DNA from: Hymenoscyphus infarciens
Taxonomy: Eukaryota; Ascomycota; Leotiomycetes; Helotiales; Helotiaceae
Reading direction: 5' to 3'
Assembly (NCBI GenBank): GCA_001414345.1
Contig: LLCB01000289.1
Coordinates: 1 to 64,000, forward strand
Length of the DNA: 64,000 nt
Shown here: positions 13,084 through 23,391 of the stretch, piece after piece
Layout: every line of letters begins with the position of its first letter
How positions within the stretch are numbered: position 1 is the first letter of the stretch
Translations under genes and position numbers: made by a program
The notes under the pieces: generated by a model
Told to the model about the DNA's origin: nothing
The model's database searches: none
What the model saw: only the letters and a program-made list of their open reading frames with translations

Positions 13084-13616
13084 CAGTGAGTTGCGAGTTA
13101 AGCTTGAATTTGCTCACTTTTTTTATAATCCGAGCTTTTTGAGAAAATTCTTTAATTTCCCCCCTTTTTAGGTACTCTTTTACCTTTTAATTAATAACAA
13201 CGTATAATATACTCTTTATAAGAATAGGAAAGAAAAGGCTTATATCTCCTCTTATACTCTATAAACTTTATAGAATAAAAACAGATAATTTTCTATCTAT
13301 CTTAATTTTTATAAGGTCTTAGCATAGCCTATTATTAACTTTATAGCCTTATAAGGCACGTAGAGGTAGTGAAAAATTTTTAAAAGAAAAGGGGTAATTC
13401 TAAGAATTATTTATCTTTTAGTTTACTTTTATTATACTTACTTTAAATTAATAAGTAATATAGAAGGGAGATAATTAGATATAGCGCTTCTTTCTAGCTA
13501 GGCCTCGTCTCTTTTAGAGCACTTTTATTTTCTGTCTTTTAAAGAAAGGAGGAAATAAAAAAAAGCTCGGATTACAAAAAAAGTGAGCAAATTCAAGCTT
13601 AACTCGTAACTCACTA
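13084..13616. mobile_element. TIR element, copy 2 (MITE-like, 533 bp, TA duplication)
   Basis: Same family as the element at 2781-3380. The left end is CAGTGAGTTGCGAGTTAAGC and the right end is its near-perfect inverted copy over about 55 bases. TA flanks both sides (13082-13083 and 13617-13618). The interior repeats the order of copy 1, including the TCTAGCTAGGCCTCGTCTC core and the TTTAATTAATAA stretch, and lacks any coding frame. The two copies lie about 10.3 kb apart in the same orientation. Confidence 0.88.
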
Positions 13617-13618
13617 TA

Positions 13619-14217
13619 GGAGGTTGTAGGATGTTAAGATTTGAGGGGTGGGGGACGCTGTTTGGTATTTGGATTGCTGGGTATTTGTTATGGGATTGGA
13701 TTGTTAATATTAGAGAAGTGGAGCAGCACCTTTAGGGTTTGTGTTACGTCTTCAGTGAATTGGCTTTCCCCGCCTCTTGGCGCTTTCTGGATATTTTCCT
13801 TTAGCCTGGGTGAACTCCGTGTTTTTTTACTTATAAGTATATAATAAGTAACGCTAGTTATAAATGACTTGTTTATTAGACAAAAGAGGGTTAAGTACTA
13901 CTAGAACACGGTCTATAGTTCTTTTTAGTATCTTATTTACTATATATTTATTAATTTATTAATAAAGGTTTACTTAGCCTATCCTAGCCTAACCTCTAGG
14001 CTAGGCTAGGATGGGAAACCAAAAACACTGTACGTCTTTTTAGCCGTTCTACAGTGGAGCGAGAAAGCTCTCTTGCCGTGCTACTAGGAAGTGAAACGTC
14101 GGAATCCTGGTTATGCTTTTCTTTCCGGTCTAATACGCTCATATGATGCAACTACTTAGTGATCAGCCTTTTGTATGGCTTGGTTTTGATTTTGAAATCG
14201 TATGGTCAAAAATCGAT
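13619..14217. other. AT-rich intergenic sequence with a small palindrome
   Basis: No gene. Around 13840-13980 the sequence is AT-rich and TpA-rich, like RIP-damaged DNA. A perfect 11-base inverted repeat (13981-13991 against 14002-14012, arm ATCCTAGCCTA) sits at its right edge. Confidence 0.5.
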
Positions 14218-14224
14218 CCAGGCC

Positions 14225-14670
14225 CAAAGTGCCCTGTAGCTTCAGGGTGTTAAGCACTAACTGCGATGTGCAACAAAAAATAAGGTGGCTTGGCCTAGCT
14301 TTGTAAGTGAATCGAACTTATAAGCGAGACGTCTCAAAGTGAAGCCAAGTTACTTGGGGTGGGCATTCTTTCAGGCTTAAAGTCCCTATAGCTTCAGGGC
14401 ATCAAGCGCTAACTGCGATGTGCAACAAAAAACTTGACACGGCTTATTTTGGCTTAGGTAGTGAGTGAATAGCAGAATGAGTATCAAAGTCAAAGATTCC
14501 TTAGGTGAAGCTACTAGGGGCACTATCTTATAGGCATGAAGCCCGTGGAGTTTCATGGCTAATTGCGATTTGCAATAAACCCTTTGACTTAGTTCATATT
14601 GGAGAGTGAAGTGAATTTAGCGTGGGGGAACGTTTTCGGGCTCAAAGTCCCTGTACCTTTAGGGTGTTTC
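14225..14670. repeat. Degenerate tandem repeat, period about 100-160 bp
   Basis: Four successive copies start near 14225, 14379, 14536 and 14641. The shared core is AAAGTCCCTGTAGCTTCAGG followed by TAAGCACTAACTGCGATG and TGCAACAAAA. Copies 1 and 2 are closest, copy 3 has lost part of the core, and copy 4 keeps only the first half. A related motif occurs in inverted orientation at 40422-40980. Confidence 0.75.
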
Positions 14671-14985
14671 AAAAGGAAGATGATGTATCAGTGATAGTGT
14701 TCAGCACTTTTTGAGCAAGAGCCTAAATCCGTGAAGAACTTTCAATAGGTAATGTACAATTCAGAAAGTAGTGCTATTCATAGGTTACCCGAAGATGGCG
14801 AATTCAGTGAAATTTACAGGTCATCTGGAAAGAGAGGACAGGACGGAAGGTAAGCAACCAACAGCATCGAGACACTCAGGACCTTTGAAATCGAAACAAC
14901 CTTTGGTTACACTATTGTGAAATATGATAATCCATAAAACTGTTTCAATTTAGATATAGCTCCAAGATTCACCCTTGAGAAGCCC

Positions 14986-15924
14986 CTACTTCCTAGGCCT
15001 CGAAAAACAGCTCTCCCCCACACACTTTAGATCAAACCACCCCAACACAGTATTAGCATCCGTCGGTATAGTATGCGTTACCCCCTCCGCAATCGTAGCC
15101 CTAAACCTCTCAATCCCCCTTTCATCACTCCAACTCTGCGTCGTCCACCCAGCATTAATATCATTCTGCATAACCTTGACAGTCGAATTACTCAACCCCA
15201 GAACCGCAGTCCACTCTTTAATCTCCTCTTGCAGATTCTGGGGATACAAAACATCATCTTTCGTCCCATGTAAGACATGCATCTTAGGTCTCCATCCTGT
15301 GTACTCGGGATACGCGTTCTCAACGATTTTCTTCCATTCCGCACCGGTTTTGATATTTTTCCCAGTGGCGCAAGAATCAGACCAGATGTCCACTCCATCG
15401 GCAGCATAACAGCCAAAAGCCACACCCGCCCATGCAGACCCAGCAGCGAAAACATCAGGATAACTTCCTAGCAGGACATTCGTCATCATAGCACCACTAC
15501 TAGTTCCCATGGCAAAAACTCGTTTCTCATCAGCTCTATACTTCTTCAATACATATCGAACCATAGATACGATCCCCAGACTATCACCGCCTCCATTGTG
15601 GGACAGTGTTGCTGGTGATGAGACGTCCCAGCAATCGTCCACGTTGTTTGGGGAATCGGGGAATATCATTATGTACCCGTAGGTGTCGGCTAGTGTTGCT
15701 AGTTGTGTGCCGGTGAAGGCTGCTTGTGCTGTTCCATGGCACCAGTGGGGGTTTACGAGGATTGGAGGGTGGGTTGTGAGGTTTGTGGGGAGATAGAGGT
15801 TGAAGGTTACGTTTGAAGGATTGGGACCGAATTGGGAGTTTGGGATTGTGAGAAGTTTGTTTTGTGCGGCGTGTGATGTTACGAGGAGGGCGGTGAGCAC
15901 TAGGAGGTTGCGGAGTGAAGACAT
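14986..15924 (-). CDS. axeA: Secreted acetylxylan esterase, carbohydrate esterase family 1
   Basis: Single-exon gene for 312 residues. It predicts an extracellular esterase that removes acetyl groups from xylan, and the fungal CE1 AxeA group fits best. Residues 1-19 form a hydrophobic signal peptide ending SHA. The nucleophile lies in GTSSG (Ser142), preceded by the family hallmark CWDVSS and HNGGGDS (about residues 98-114). The acid is in HGTKDD (about 223) and the histidine in VTHTIP (His284). The two Cys near the C-terminus are also typical. There is no CBM1 or linker, so the enzyme is catalytic domain only. The coding strand is C/A-rich at the 5' end and G/T-rich at the 3' end. A feruloyl esterase relative is the main alternative. 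Confidence 0.9.
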   Translation of the reverse strand: MSSLRNLLVLTALLVTSHAAQNKLLTIPNSQFGPNPSNVTFNLYLPTNLTTHPPILVNPHWCHGTAQAAFTGTQLATLADTYGYIMIFPDSPNNVDDCWDVSSPATLSHNGGGDSLGIVSMVRYVLKKYRADEKRVFAMGTSSGAMMTNVLLGSYPDVFAAGSAWAGVAFGCYAADGVDIWSDSCATGKNIKTGAEWKKIVENAYPEYTGWRPKMHVLHGTKDDVLYPQNLQEEIKEWTAVLGLSNSTVKVMQNDINAGWTTQSWSDERGIERFRATIAEGVTHTIPTDANTVLGWFDLKCVGESCFSRPRK

Positions 15925-16824
15925 TGTGAGTTTTCCTTGATTTTGAGTCTGAGATTGGAAGTCGAGAAGTAAATCTTTTTCCTTTGGGGGTCGAGCAGTT
16001 ATAATATAAGTGCTGTACCCCTCGTTATCCCTAAAACTTCAGGGTTCATGGTACACCCTAAAAAGGGCAGGGTTAATCGTAGTGGGGAGGGATGGAATAG
16101 ATATAAAGTGAAAGCATTCTTGCAAACAAGCCTTGGTTTCTCTTTCAGAACACTTAAAACTTCGATTCCTCGAATCCCTAATAAATTTTGAACCCCTACT
16201 CTTCGTAGATCCACGGACCTCCATCCCCCGCACCCCAGATCCAGTTAAGCGTGAAGGATTTAATCTGGAAAGCCGGGAAGGCGTTAGAGTTTGGAAGATA
16301 GATTATCCGTGAATGGAAATGGGGGTTTTGCTTCTGTTTTGTGGATCTACCGGGGAATTTACCCCGCAAACGAGGTTCGCTTGGGGTTTGATCAGGTAAA
16401 GGGGGTGGGATTGGAGTACCGTCATGTGACTTGGTTTTATTTTCGTGTTGTTTTGATGTTGAAATGGTTGCATTGGAGTTCTCTACATGCGGATTTATAA
16501 GAAGGGGCCTGATTATCGAGGCACGGTTGCTAGACTCTGCAGTTTCGAGAAAGGTCATGCTCTCAAACAAATTGGAATAATTACTACAATTGTCCGCGAG
16601 TATTTAGGAGAATGAAGAAATTAAGTCAATTCTCCAAGAACTTTTGAACAATATTTTCACTTTATCCGACGCCGTTTCGCACGATCGAGGAAAAGTGGGT
16701 GTTGGCAGAGGTACTTGTTATAGAGGGAAGGAGCGACTCGAATGATCCCAAAAAATGCGAGCTTCCCAAGCATTTTCTTCTTCAAACACCACTACAATTC
16801 CTCACCAACAAACACCGCGGTAAA
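15925..16824. promoter_or_regulatory. Divergent intergenic region between CE1 and MYND genes
   Basis: About 900 bases separate two divergently transcribed genes, so both promoters probably lie here. No TIR or tandem repeat is seen. Short frames such as 16196-16570 on the minus strand do not look coding. Confidence 0.5.
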
Positions 16825-17928
16825 ATGGAAGAAACAAAGTGCGAGACGTGCAAAAAGCCGGCGAGGATGGAATGCAGCGGATGCAAAGAAGCCCCGATTC
16901 TCGACGGCGACGCGCCACCAGTTTATTACTGCAACAAGACCTGCCAGGGAGCGGACTGGCCAAATCACAAGCCAACCTGCGTCCTCCTTCGAGATCGTAA
17001 CATCCTCTATCGCGTTGCATCGACGGCTCAGAAATTGTGGTACGTTTCTCGCGAGGTTACTTGGTCTACGTTCGATATTACACGGGTCGACACAAACGAA
17101 GACGATATGCAGATGGAATCGAGGGTAACAGGTCAGCCCAGTCCGTACAGAGAAGCGCTGAATCTCCATGGTCACAATCTCGAAGCGGATGAAACTCGCG
17201 ACCCGACATGTCCCACCACTATCCCATTCCCTTTTGCTCTTCTCCCACGCCAGCAGGACCAAGAGGCAGCGCTAAGTTATCTCGGCGGAAACCAGGCCAC
17301 AGCTTGGATGATCGAGTTTATCGAAGGAATGCTAGGAGGAATCGTCAGACAAATAATCAGAGTTGAACATCGTACTAAGGGGGAGCTTCGCAGGACAAGA
17401 TATTCACCACATCCAATGTTTCCCTTTGCTGCCGATCTCAGAAAGCCCGTTCATACCGTTCTTGCAGTTACACTACGCTCTGATCTTGCAGGTGCCCAGG
17501 TTGGTCACCATGCACCAGTCATTCCCTTGAACCATTTCGAGCGCACCAGAGTCTTAAATACGATCTCTGTTGGTCCAGCCAGTCAACCCGAGGGTTTGTT
17601 ACCAGTCGAGGATTACTCAATTGCAGCTCAAGCTTTCCTGCACCGAAAAATGCACCAAGGCAACCAAAATGATCAAGCCAAATTGATTGTTCATGACATT
17701 CTGGAGGAATCAGCCATGGGTATTATTGAGTGGCAGCAGAGAAACATCAACCTAAATGCACTATGGAGACTACCAAATGCCCAATTTGTGGTCCGGCAGG
17801 GAGAGCTGGTTGATTATCTCAATTGGAGACTGAATATTCCACTCAGTGGAGGACCGGATGATTACAAAACTGTTCGTGGGGCAATGCTTATGGCACGGTT
17901 CCAGGGAAGGTGGCCACATCGTCCGTAG
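16825..17928 (+). CDS. MYND zinc-finger protein
   Basis: Intronless gene of 367 residues. The start at 16825 (context AAAATGGAAG) puts the finger at the very N-terminus; the frame is open 42 codons further upstream, but that stretch reads like leader. Residues about 5-50 carry the MYND pattern: CETC, CSGC, YYCNKTC and a final H-x3-C (HKPTC), with an insertion in the middle. MYND fingers bind proline-rich partner peptides. The remaining 300 residues have no SET or other domain I recognise, and appear to be a single fungal-specific globular region. It is transcribed away from the CE1 gene. Cellular role unknown. Confidence 0.85.
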   Translation: MEETKCETCKKPARMECSGCKEAPILDGDAPPVYYCNKTCQGADWPNHKPTCVLLRDRNILYRVASTAQKLWYVSREVTWSTFDITRVDTNEDDMQMESRVTGQPSPYREALNLHGHNLEADETRDPTCPTTIPFPFALLPRQQDQEAALSYLGGNQATAWMIEFIEGMLGGIVRQIIRVEHRTKGELRRTRYSPHPMFPFAADLRKPVHTVLAVTLRSDLAGAQVGHHAPVIPLNHFERTRVLNTISVGPASQPEGLLPVEDYSIAAQAFLHRKMHQGNQNDQAKLIVHDILEESAMGIIEWQQRNINLNALWRLPNAQFVVRQGELVDYLNWRLNIPLSGGPDDYKTVRGAMLMARFQGRWPHRP

Positions 17929-19366
17929 GCTCACTCGCTAGCACTCCGTCCCAACAACACGCCTACGTCTTCTTTCCTCTGAAATGGCGTTGAAATGTTT
18001 TACGATACCCTTTGTACTTGCTCTCAAATTCTTTTCATTTCAGTTGGTTGGGGGGGGATCAACAAGTCTATATGAGCAATCGCTTTGCTTTTCTCACAAT
18101 GTATGATATAAAGACCTAGCTTTCTCATAATACGACCTCTTGTTGGTAATAAAATTTCTCTAACAGATGCCTATGATGGAAATTCTTGAAACCAGGTCAC
18201 TGTCCTATGAACACTTTCCTTTCTCATTATTCTGGTCAGTCCTGGAATATTGTTCCAGAGGTTTGGGAGAATTGAGAAATTGACTCTCTCATTCTCCCAA
18301 ATCTCTCTAACAAGAGTTCTAATTGTGCCAGAAGTGTAGAACAATTACTTCCATTGTTTAAAAAGACTTGGGACGACTGAAAGCAGCGAAAGTCCGTTCT
18401 TCTAAATGGTTCACAAAATTATTTCGATTGTTCGAAGGGTTTTAGAGGAATATTCTGCACTCAGAACGATGATCGTGGCTCTTATCGCTCTGTTTTCATA
18501 TAGATGTTCGTAGAGACCTTTTCACTTCTTTCATATTCGTGCATATCGCGAACATAGACATTTGTTGGTGGGCGCGCTACCACTGCCTGTGGGACTTCAC
18601 TGCTTTCTTAGCGTCAACGAAGGGGTTAGATAGAAGCCTTACTATTTTCGGCTGGGAAACCATTGGATAGACGAATGGATCAATGGGAGTTCTTTGGCTT
18701 CGCGGGAAAAAAAAGATCCACGGCTTTCTTGGCGTCAGCGAAGGGGTTGGGTTACAGCCTTATCTCAATTTTAACCCCTCCAAGTGTTGGCAGGGCATCA
18801 CTGCTTTCTTAGTTTTAAGGAAAGAGGTTGAAGTGAAGCCTTACTTGGTTTAGAAGATAATACTGAAAGAGGGACGTTAGAGAAACCACATTATTTCTCT
18901 TCCAAATGTGAAGTTCACAAAAACCCGTTTGAAATTTAGTGAACATATCATCTAGATTCCAGCCTTCAGATGCGCACACTTATAACTATCTAATTTGGGA
19001 ATTGGTTCTAGTGAGCAATTGTGCTCCCTAGATCCCCGAAGTTTATTATTAGCATGTGAAAAAAAGAGGATAACGAATGAACCTAAGCACTTTTAATAGA
19101 GAATGAGATTACTCCACGAGTACTTTTTGGTAGGAACGAGGCAAGTACTGATGAACTGACGAACTGATGAATCAATTGAAATTAAGCAAACAAGAATTAT
19201 AAATGAGACACAGTACTAATAACCAGACCCCCCTCTTCTCCCTATCCAAAAAAATCCCCTACTTGATCAATCACACTGCCCTTGACTCTTCTTCCCGACA
19301 TCTGCCAACCCAAGCATGTCTCTTAGATTCAATTTTACTTACGAGAAAAAGATAGAAGTCTCATGA
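17929..19366. other. Intergenic, no gene; contains a tandem repeat
   Basis: Lies between the 3' ends of the MYND gene and the minus-strand pseudogene. No frame of note. The main structure is the repeat at 18595-18845. Confidence 0.55.
18595..18845. repeat. Three degenerate copies of a unit containing GCTTTCTTAGCGTCAACGAA
   Basis: Copies begin near 18598, 18720 and 18799. Each reads CACTGCTTTCTTAG, then a GAAGGGGTT-like stretch and AGCCTTA. Spacing is uneven (about 122 and 80 bases). Not seen elsewhere in the window. Confidence 0.65.
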
Positions 19367-21037
19367 CTATTGCTCTTTCTCTTTGTCGCTTCTAGGAGGC
19401 TCATTGTTCCAGCCCCCATTATCCATGAAGGCCTGTTGAAAAAATGCAGTATCCAAACTCATTGCGTTCGGATCCCAGTCTTCAACTGGAAAGCCTGGGA
19501 TGATATCTTGCTGTAGATAGTCCGAGTATCCCAAATCCGTAGTTGTATCCGTCCCTAGATGCGGAGCAAGTCCACGTTGGTTATTGAGTTCTAAACTACC
19601 TTGAGGGTCGCGAACAATTCTCGGTGGGAGCGATTGGACAGCATATCGTCTCCTATACATTTTCCGAGCATCTTGGAGACAGTGGCTCAACAATTCATTG
19701 ACGGAAGCCATATATCCATCTAGATCAGGCTGCGCTCTAGAATCCAAACTGAGAGTGAGATGAAGACGTTCACGGAAAGGCCGTTGGATTTCTGGCCCAA
19801 GGAACTCTGCTTCCAAATCCATAGGGGGGTGTGCGACATCTGAGGGGTCCATGTAGTCATCTAGAGTCAGTTCAAGTGTTATTTAATTAGAGGGCAGAGG
19901 AATATTGACTTACATGGACTGGGGATAACTTCGGAACCCGGAAAGAGAAGTTTATAGATATTGTTCCACTGAGCAACTTCTGCTTGTTTTCCTATAATTG
20001 TTCCTTTCTTGAGAATTTCCGCAACATCTGCGCCATACCCAGCTTGGATGGGAGGAGGCCGGAGCTCGCAGCTTTCGGGTCGTCTTGAATGAGCTGTGAG
20101 ATCAACTTGGGTTTCAAATATTTCCGAGCATCGTGAACACTGGGTTGGTGTCGATGAAGATGGCCTCTGTTGCAGAAAAGCTGTCAGCGTTGCAAGTAAG
20201 TAGCGAAAGAAGGAAGGCTTACTTTGATCTTGCTATTGAGGAGTAGGACATATGGCATGACTTCCAATCCTTGGGTTGTAAGCTTTATGGTCATTTTTGA
20301 GGTATTGGCACGCAAATTTCACAGTATCGAGTGCAATCGATGAATCACCAGTACCCATGCTTTTTCTTCTTTTGTTCTGCTCATTACTGCCATGATTATT
20401 TTCTTCTCCTTCTGGGATTCCTTTTCGTTTAGTGCTGGAAGAAGGGGTCTGACTAGAGCTTTTTTTGTCTTCTGATATTTGCTGTTGCCCAGAAGAGTTA
20501 CCATTAGTACATGACACAATACCGGGACACCGCTCGGCTTGACCAGGAAGATTTTTCATATAGACAGTCACTTTTGAATGCCTTTATAAAACTGTTAGCC
20601 TTTATTGGTCTGCTGAATAACAAACAACTTATATGTATGCTGTTAATAACAGCATGTGTAAAGATGATTTGTGGGCGGCGATTTCGGTTATCTTTGCCAT
20701 GCAAGGTCCACTTGATCTTTGAGATTGCGAGCGAGGACCGTGAAGCAGACGCAGAGGTCTTGGGGACCTTTCTCAAAATCTTTGAGTTTTCTTTGCAAGG
20801 TCTGGAAACAGATGTTGCATTGCAAAACGGACTGGCGAGTGGCAGCAGCTAAGGCCTTAGCCTCTGGCTCGGGCTTCGTTTCCACTGAGTTGAGCGTAAG
20901 AGTTTCGAGTAAGGTACGTTCTAGGGAAGATAGCTCTCGTGCAAGGTCTCGATACTCGCTCACAAATCCTTGGCTGTTATTGAGGGTATTAACAATATCT
21001 TGACCATAAAATCTCCGATGCCGAAACCGAACGACAT
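19367..21037 (-). pseudogene. Decayed gene: STAND-associated N-terminal helical domain plus fungal Cys/His finger region
   Basis: Homology can be followed from ATG 21037 to 19367, but only by changing frame. The start MSFGFGIGDF matches the N-terminal domain found in front of fungal NACHT/STAND and ankyrin proteins. Its continuation (VSEYRDLARELSSLE) is one frame off (shift near 21000). The later helices (FQTLQRKLKDFEKG, then IKWTLHGKD) again need a shift near 20730. After a Ser/Lys-rich linker the KFAC finger follows, with a further shift near 20268 before WKSCHMS. Two introns remain usable (about 20222-20167 and 19913-19861). The C-terminal part (CSRC, ESCEL, QWNNIYKLLFP) is in one frame. 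Several separate shifts point to a pseudogene. Sequencing indels or a rearranged exon structure are the alternatives. Confidence 0.6.
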
Positions 21038-22599
21038 TTTGAAAGAGTCGGCAGACGAAATAGGGTTGGGGAGCTTGAAATAATATAGCAAAAGGACCCT
21101 GCCCTCAAGAGCCCTGATTATGGGCGTTCAAACTTCTGCACGTCTGCACGTCTGCGCATTATCGATCTGCGTCGTTTACGAAACGACAGGTTCACACGTG
21201 AGGCTGTACTGTAGGAAAACGCCCCCATGGTTTCTGACGAACAAATCAGGATAGAGTGTATTAGAAATCAGATCTTTTGCTTTTGGCGCAAAAATCAAAG
21301 CCAAGCCCTCTCCCGACTGGAAAACGCCCATTTGAGTAGAATACTTCCGTGCAATCTTATCGTTGCCATTTGCTTCTTAGCATAGAAAAAGACAGACTCT
21401 CGCTTGACTCGTTGAATTGCACAAGGACGACCGACCTCTTCAACCTTGCGCACCATGTCAAGCCAAAACAATTTCTGTATATTTAGTTCTCGGTCTAGAC
21501 GCTACGTAAATTCAACGCAGAAGACATTCCCATCAAGAAATATTAGCACAAATCCCCATCGAGGAAAATGTAAAACCAACAAGCCATATATTTGAAATCG
21601 CACTTCTTCCTCCCTCTCCCCGCAGTAAGCGTCACAGGTGCCAACCCCACCAACTCAGCCCCCAACAACCAGCCTCATCGAACCCCCAAAAATCCCCAAT
21701 CAACCAACTCCAATCGCGCCCAAAAACCAACCACATTTCCACATTACTAAAACACAGGTCTTCCAAAAGCGAGTTTATCCGCATCCATTTCCCCGCGGTA
21801 CGGCCCCCAAATTTTCATGCAAGGGCCCAAGGTTATGACATGTGGTAACTGCGCCCGCTGAGCCGCAACACCGCAACCTCTGAAGGATTTCATACTCGGC
21901 CTTCTTTCTTCGGCCAGACCCCATCTAGGCAGTCAACCTGAGAAAGTTGCCTGGTGACTGACATGCGGAATTGACGATGTAGGTTTAAAGTAGCCGAGGC
22001 AATGACTCTCATCACAAGGGGAGGTGAGATTTTGAGGCTCATAATTTTTGACGAAATGTTTGGAAAGTAGGAAGTAGGAAATGAACTCTTTGACAAAAAT
22101 TAGGTTATCTGGGAGACAGCAAGGTGAACAAGAAGGAACACCCACAACAGAGCAGCGGACACGAATTTGACGAGTGTGATAATGCGGTGTGGTGAAGCGT
22201 GGAGCAAAAGCCCCCCACAGCAACGCAACGAAAACCCTCAACAACACCAAAATTCGAACTTGCCCCTCTTACTCATATCATCCCACCAATGGTATGATCA
22301 AAAAAGTTCCCGAAAAGGCGGAAAGAGTCATGAAAGAACGGTTGCTGCGCAGGTCAAAAACAAGGATGAAACAAGTTGGTTCTAAGCCCACTGCCAACAA
22401 CTCACGTAAATGTTTTCAGGAAATCCCACGAAATGCAGAAGTACGTAGATACCATCTACTTTGGACGAAGAATAAAAGGTGACTTGATTCCCCTCCCAGA
22501 AATGAATTGTTATAAGAAGAATAGAGAAAAAATCGAAACGAAATCACATACCTTTATTTTGCGCAAATTCCCTTTCGAAATAAACCCCTACAAACAGCC
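21038..22599. promoter_or_regulatory. Intergenic region between divergent transcription units
   Basis: No supported gene. Frames such as 22167-22385 and 22189-22482 are short and lack family resemblance. The region should hold the promoter of the GPI-type gene at 22600. Confidence 0.5.
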
Positions 22600-23391
22600 A
22601 TGATGAGATTCCTAGAATCTTCAAATTCTCTTTCTTTCCTCGCTGCTGCTACTCTTCTATTCGCCCATGTATCGTTAGCGACACCAACATGCTCAAACAT
22701 CACCGACGTAACCTACGACCTCGACACCAAATTCAGCAACACAAGCGGAACCCGTAACACCCCCCTCTCCTATCAACCCCTAGATCAACTCATCTGCCCA
22801 ACCGAAAGTACAAAACCATGTTCATTCGACAGAGGAAAAGCCTACAACCTAACAGCAAACCGGTACCTCAGCTTCTCAAACCTCACATCCGTCACCTCAA
22901 CCGAGGCCGAAAAAATATATCTCCTTTCGCATGATGCGTGGCAATCTGGCTTCAACGGAACCACACAGCCTTTCATTGTTCGAACTGCAGTTTTGAATTC
23001 TTCCACTCTTGATCAGCAGATGCTGGATGTGCAGCCGGGGATGAATGTGAGTTTGGGGTTTGATGTTTATTATATGAAGACGAGGGGGACTTTGGGTGGG
23101 TGTGCGAATGAGACGTTGAATGGGGTGAAGTTTCAAGCGCTTGTGCCTTATTTGGATAAGGTTGCGGATTCGGTGACGATCAGTCAGGGACAGAAAGTTG
23201 AGGATGGGAAGGTGTTGGCGGGCGTTTGGGAGGCTAGTGGGAATAGTGTTACGGGTACGAATCCACCTATGCCGATAGTAACGAAACCAGCGGATAAGAA
23301 GAATTCTGGGAATAGGTTCTTGGGAGGTGGACAGGTGTCGATGACTATTGGGGCTCTCCTGGTTGTGATGCTTGGGTTTGGGATGTTGTGA
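22600..23391 (+). CDS. Secreted, probably GPI-anchored cell-surface protein of unknown function
   Basis: Intronless frame of 263 residues (two adjacent ATGs at 22600 and 22603). Residues about 10-27 form a signal peptide ending VSLA. The mature part has about eight N-glycosylation sequons and a few Cys. It ends with a small-residue stretch (NSGN) followed by a hydrophobic tail without charged end (about residues 242-263), the layout of a GPI-anchor signal. I do not recognise the family, and similar proteins are common fungal surface proteins of unknown role. Composition changes abruptly inside the gene near 22930, from codons rich in C and A to codons rich in G and T, which creates a long meaningless frame on the other strand. 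Confidence 0.75.
   Translation: MMRFLESSNSLSFLAAATLLFAHVSLATPTCSNITDVTYDLDTKFSNTSGTRNTPLSYQPLDQLICPTESTKPCSFDRGKAYNLTANRYLSFSNLTSVTSTEAEKIYLLSHDAWQSGFNGTTQPFIVRTAVLNSSTLDQQMLDVQPGMNVSLGFDVYYMKTRGTLGGCANETLNGVKFQALVPYLDKVADSVTISQGQKVEDGKVLAGVWEASGNSVTGTNPPMPIVTKPADKKNSGNRFLGGGQVSMTIGALLVVMLGFGML

Noticed and set aside
13981..14012. Perfect 11-base inverted repeat considered as a telomere-like or terminator signal
   Set aside because: The sequence is not a TTAGGG-type repeat and no transcript end is evident; kept only as a note.
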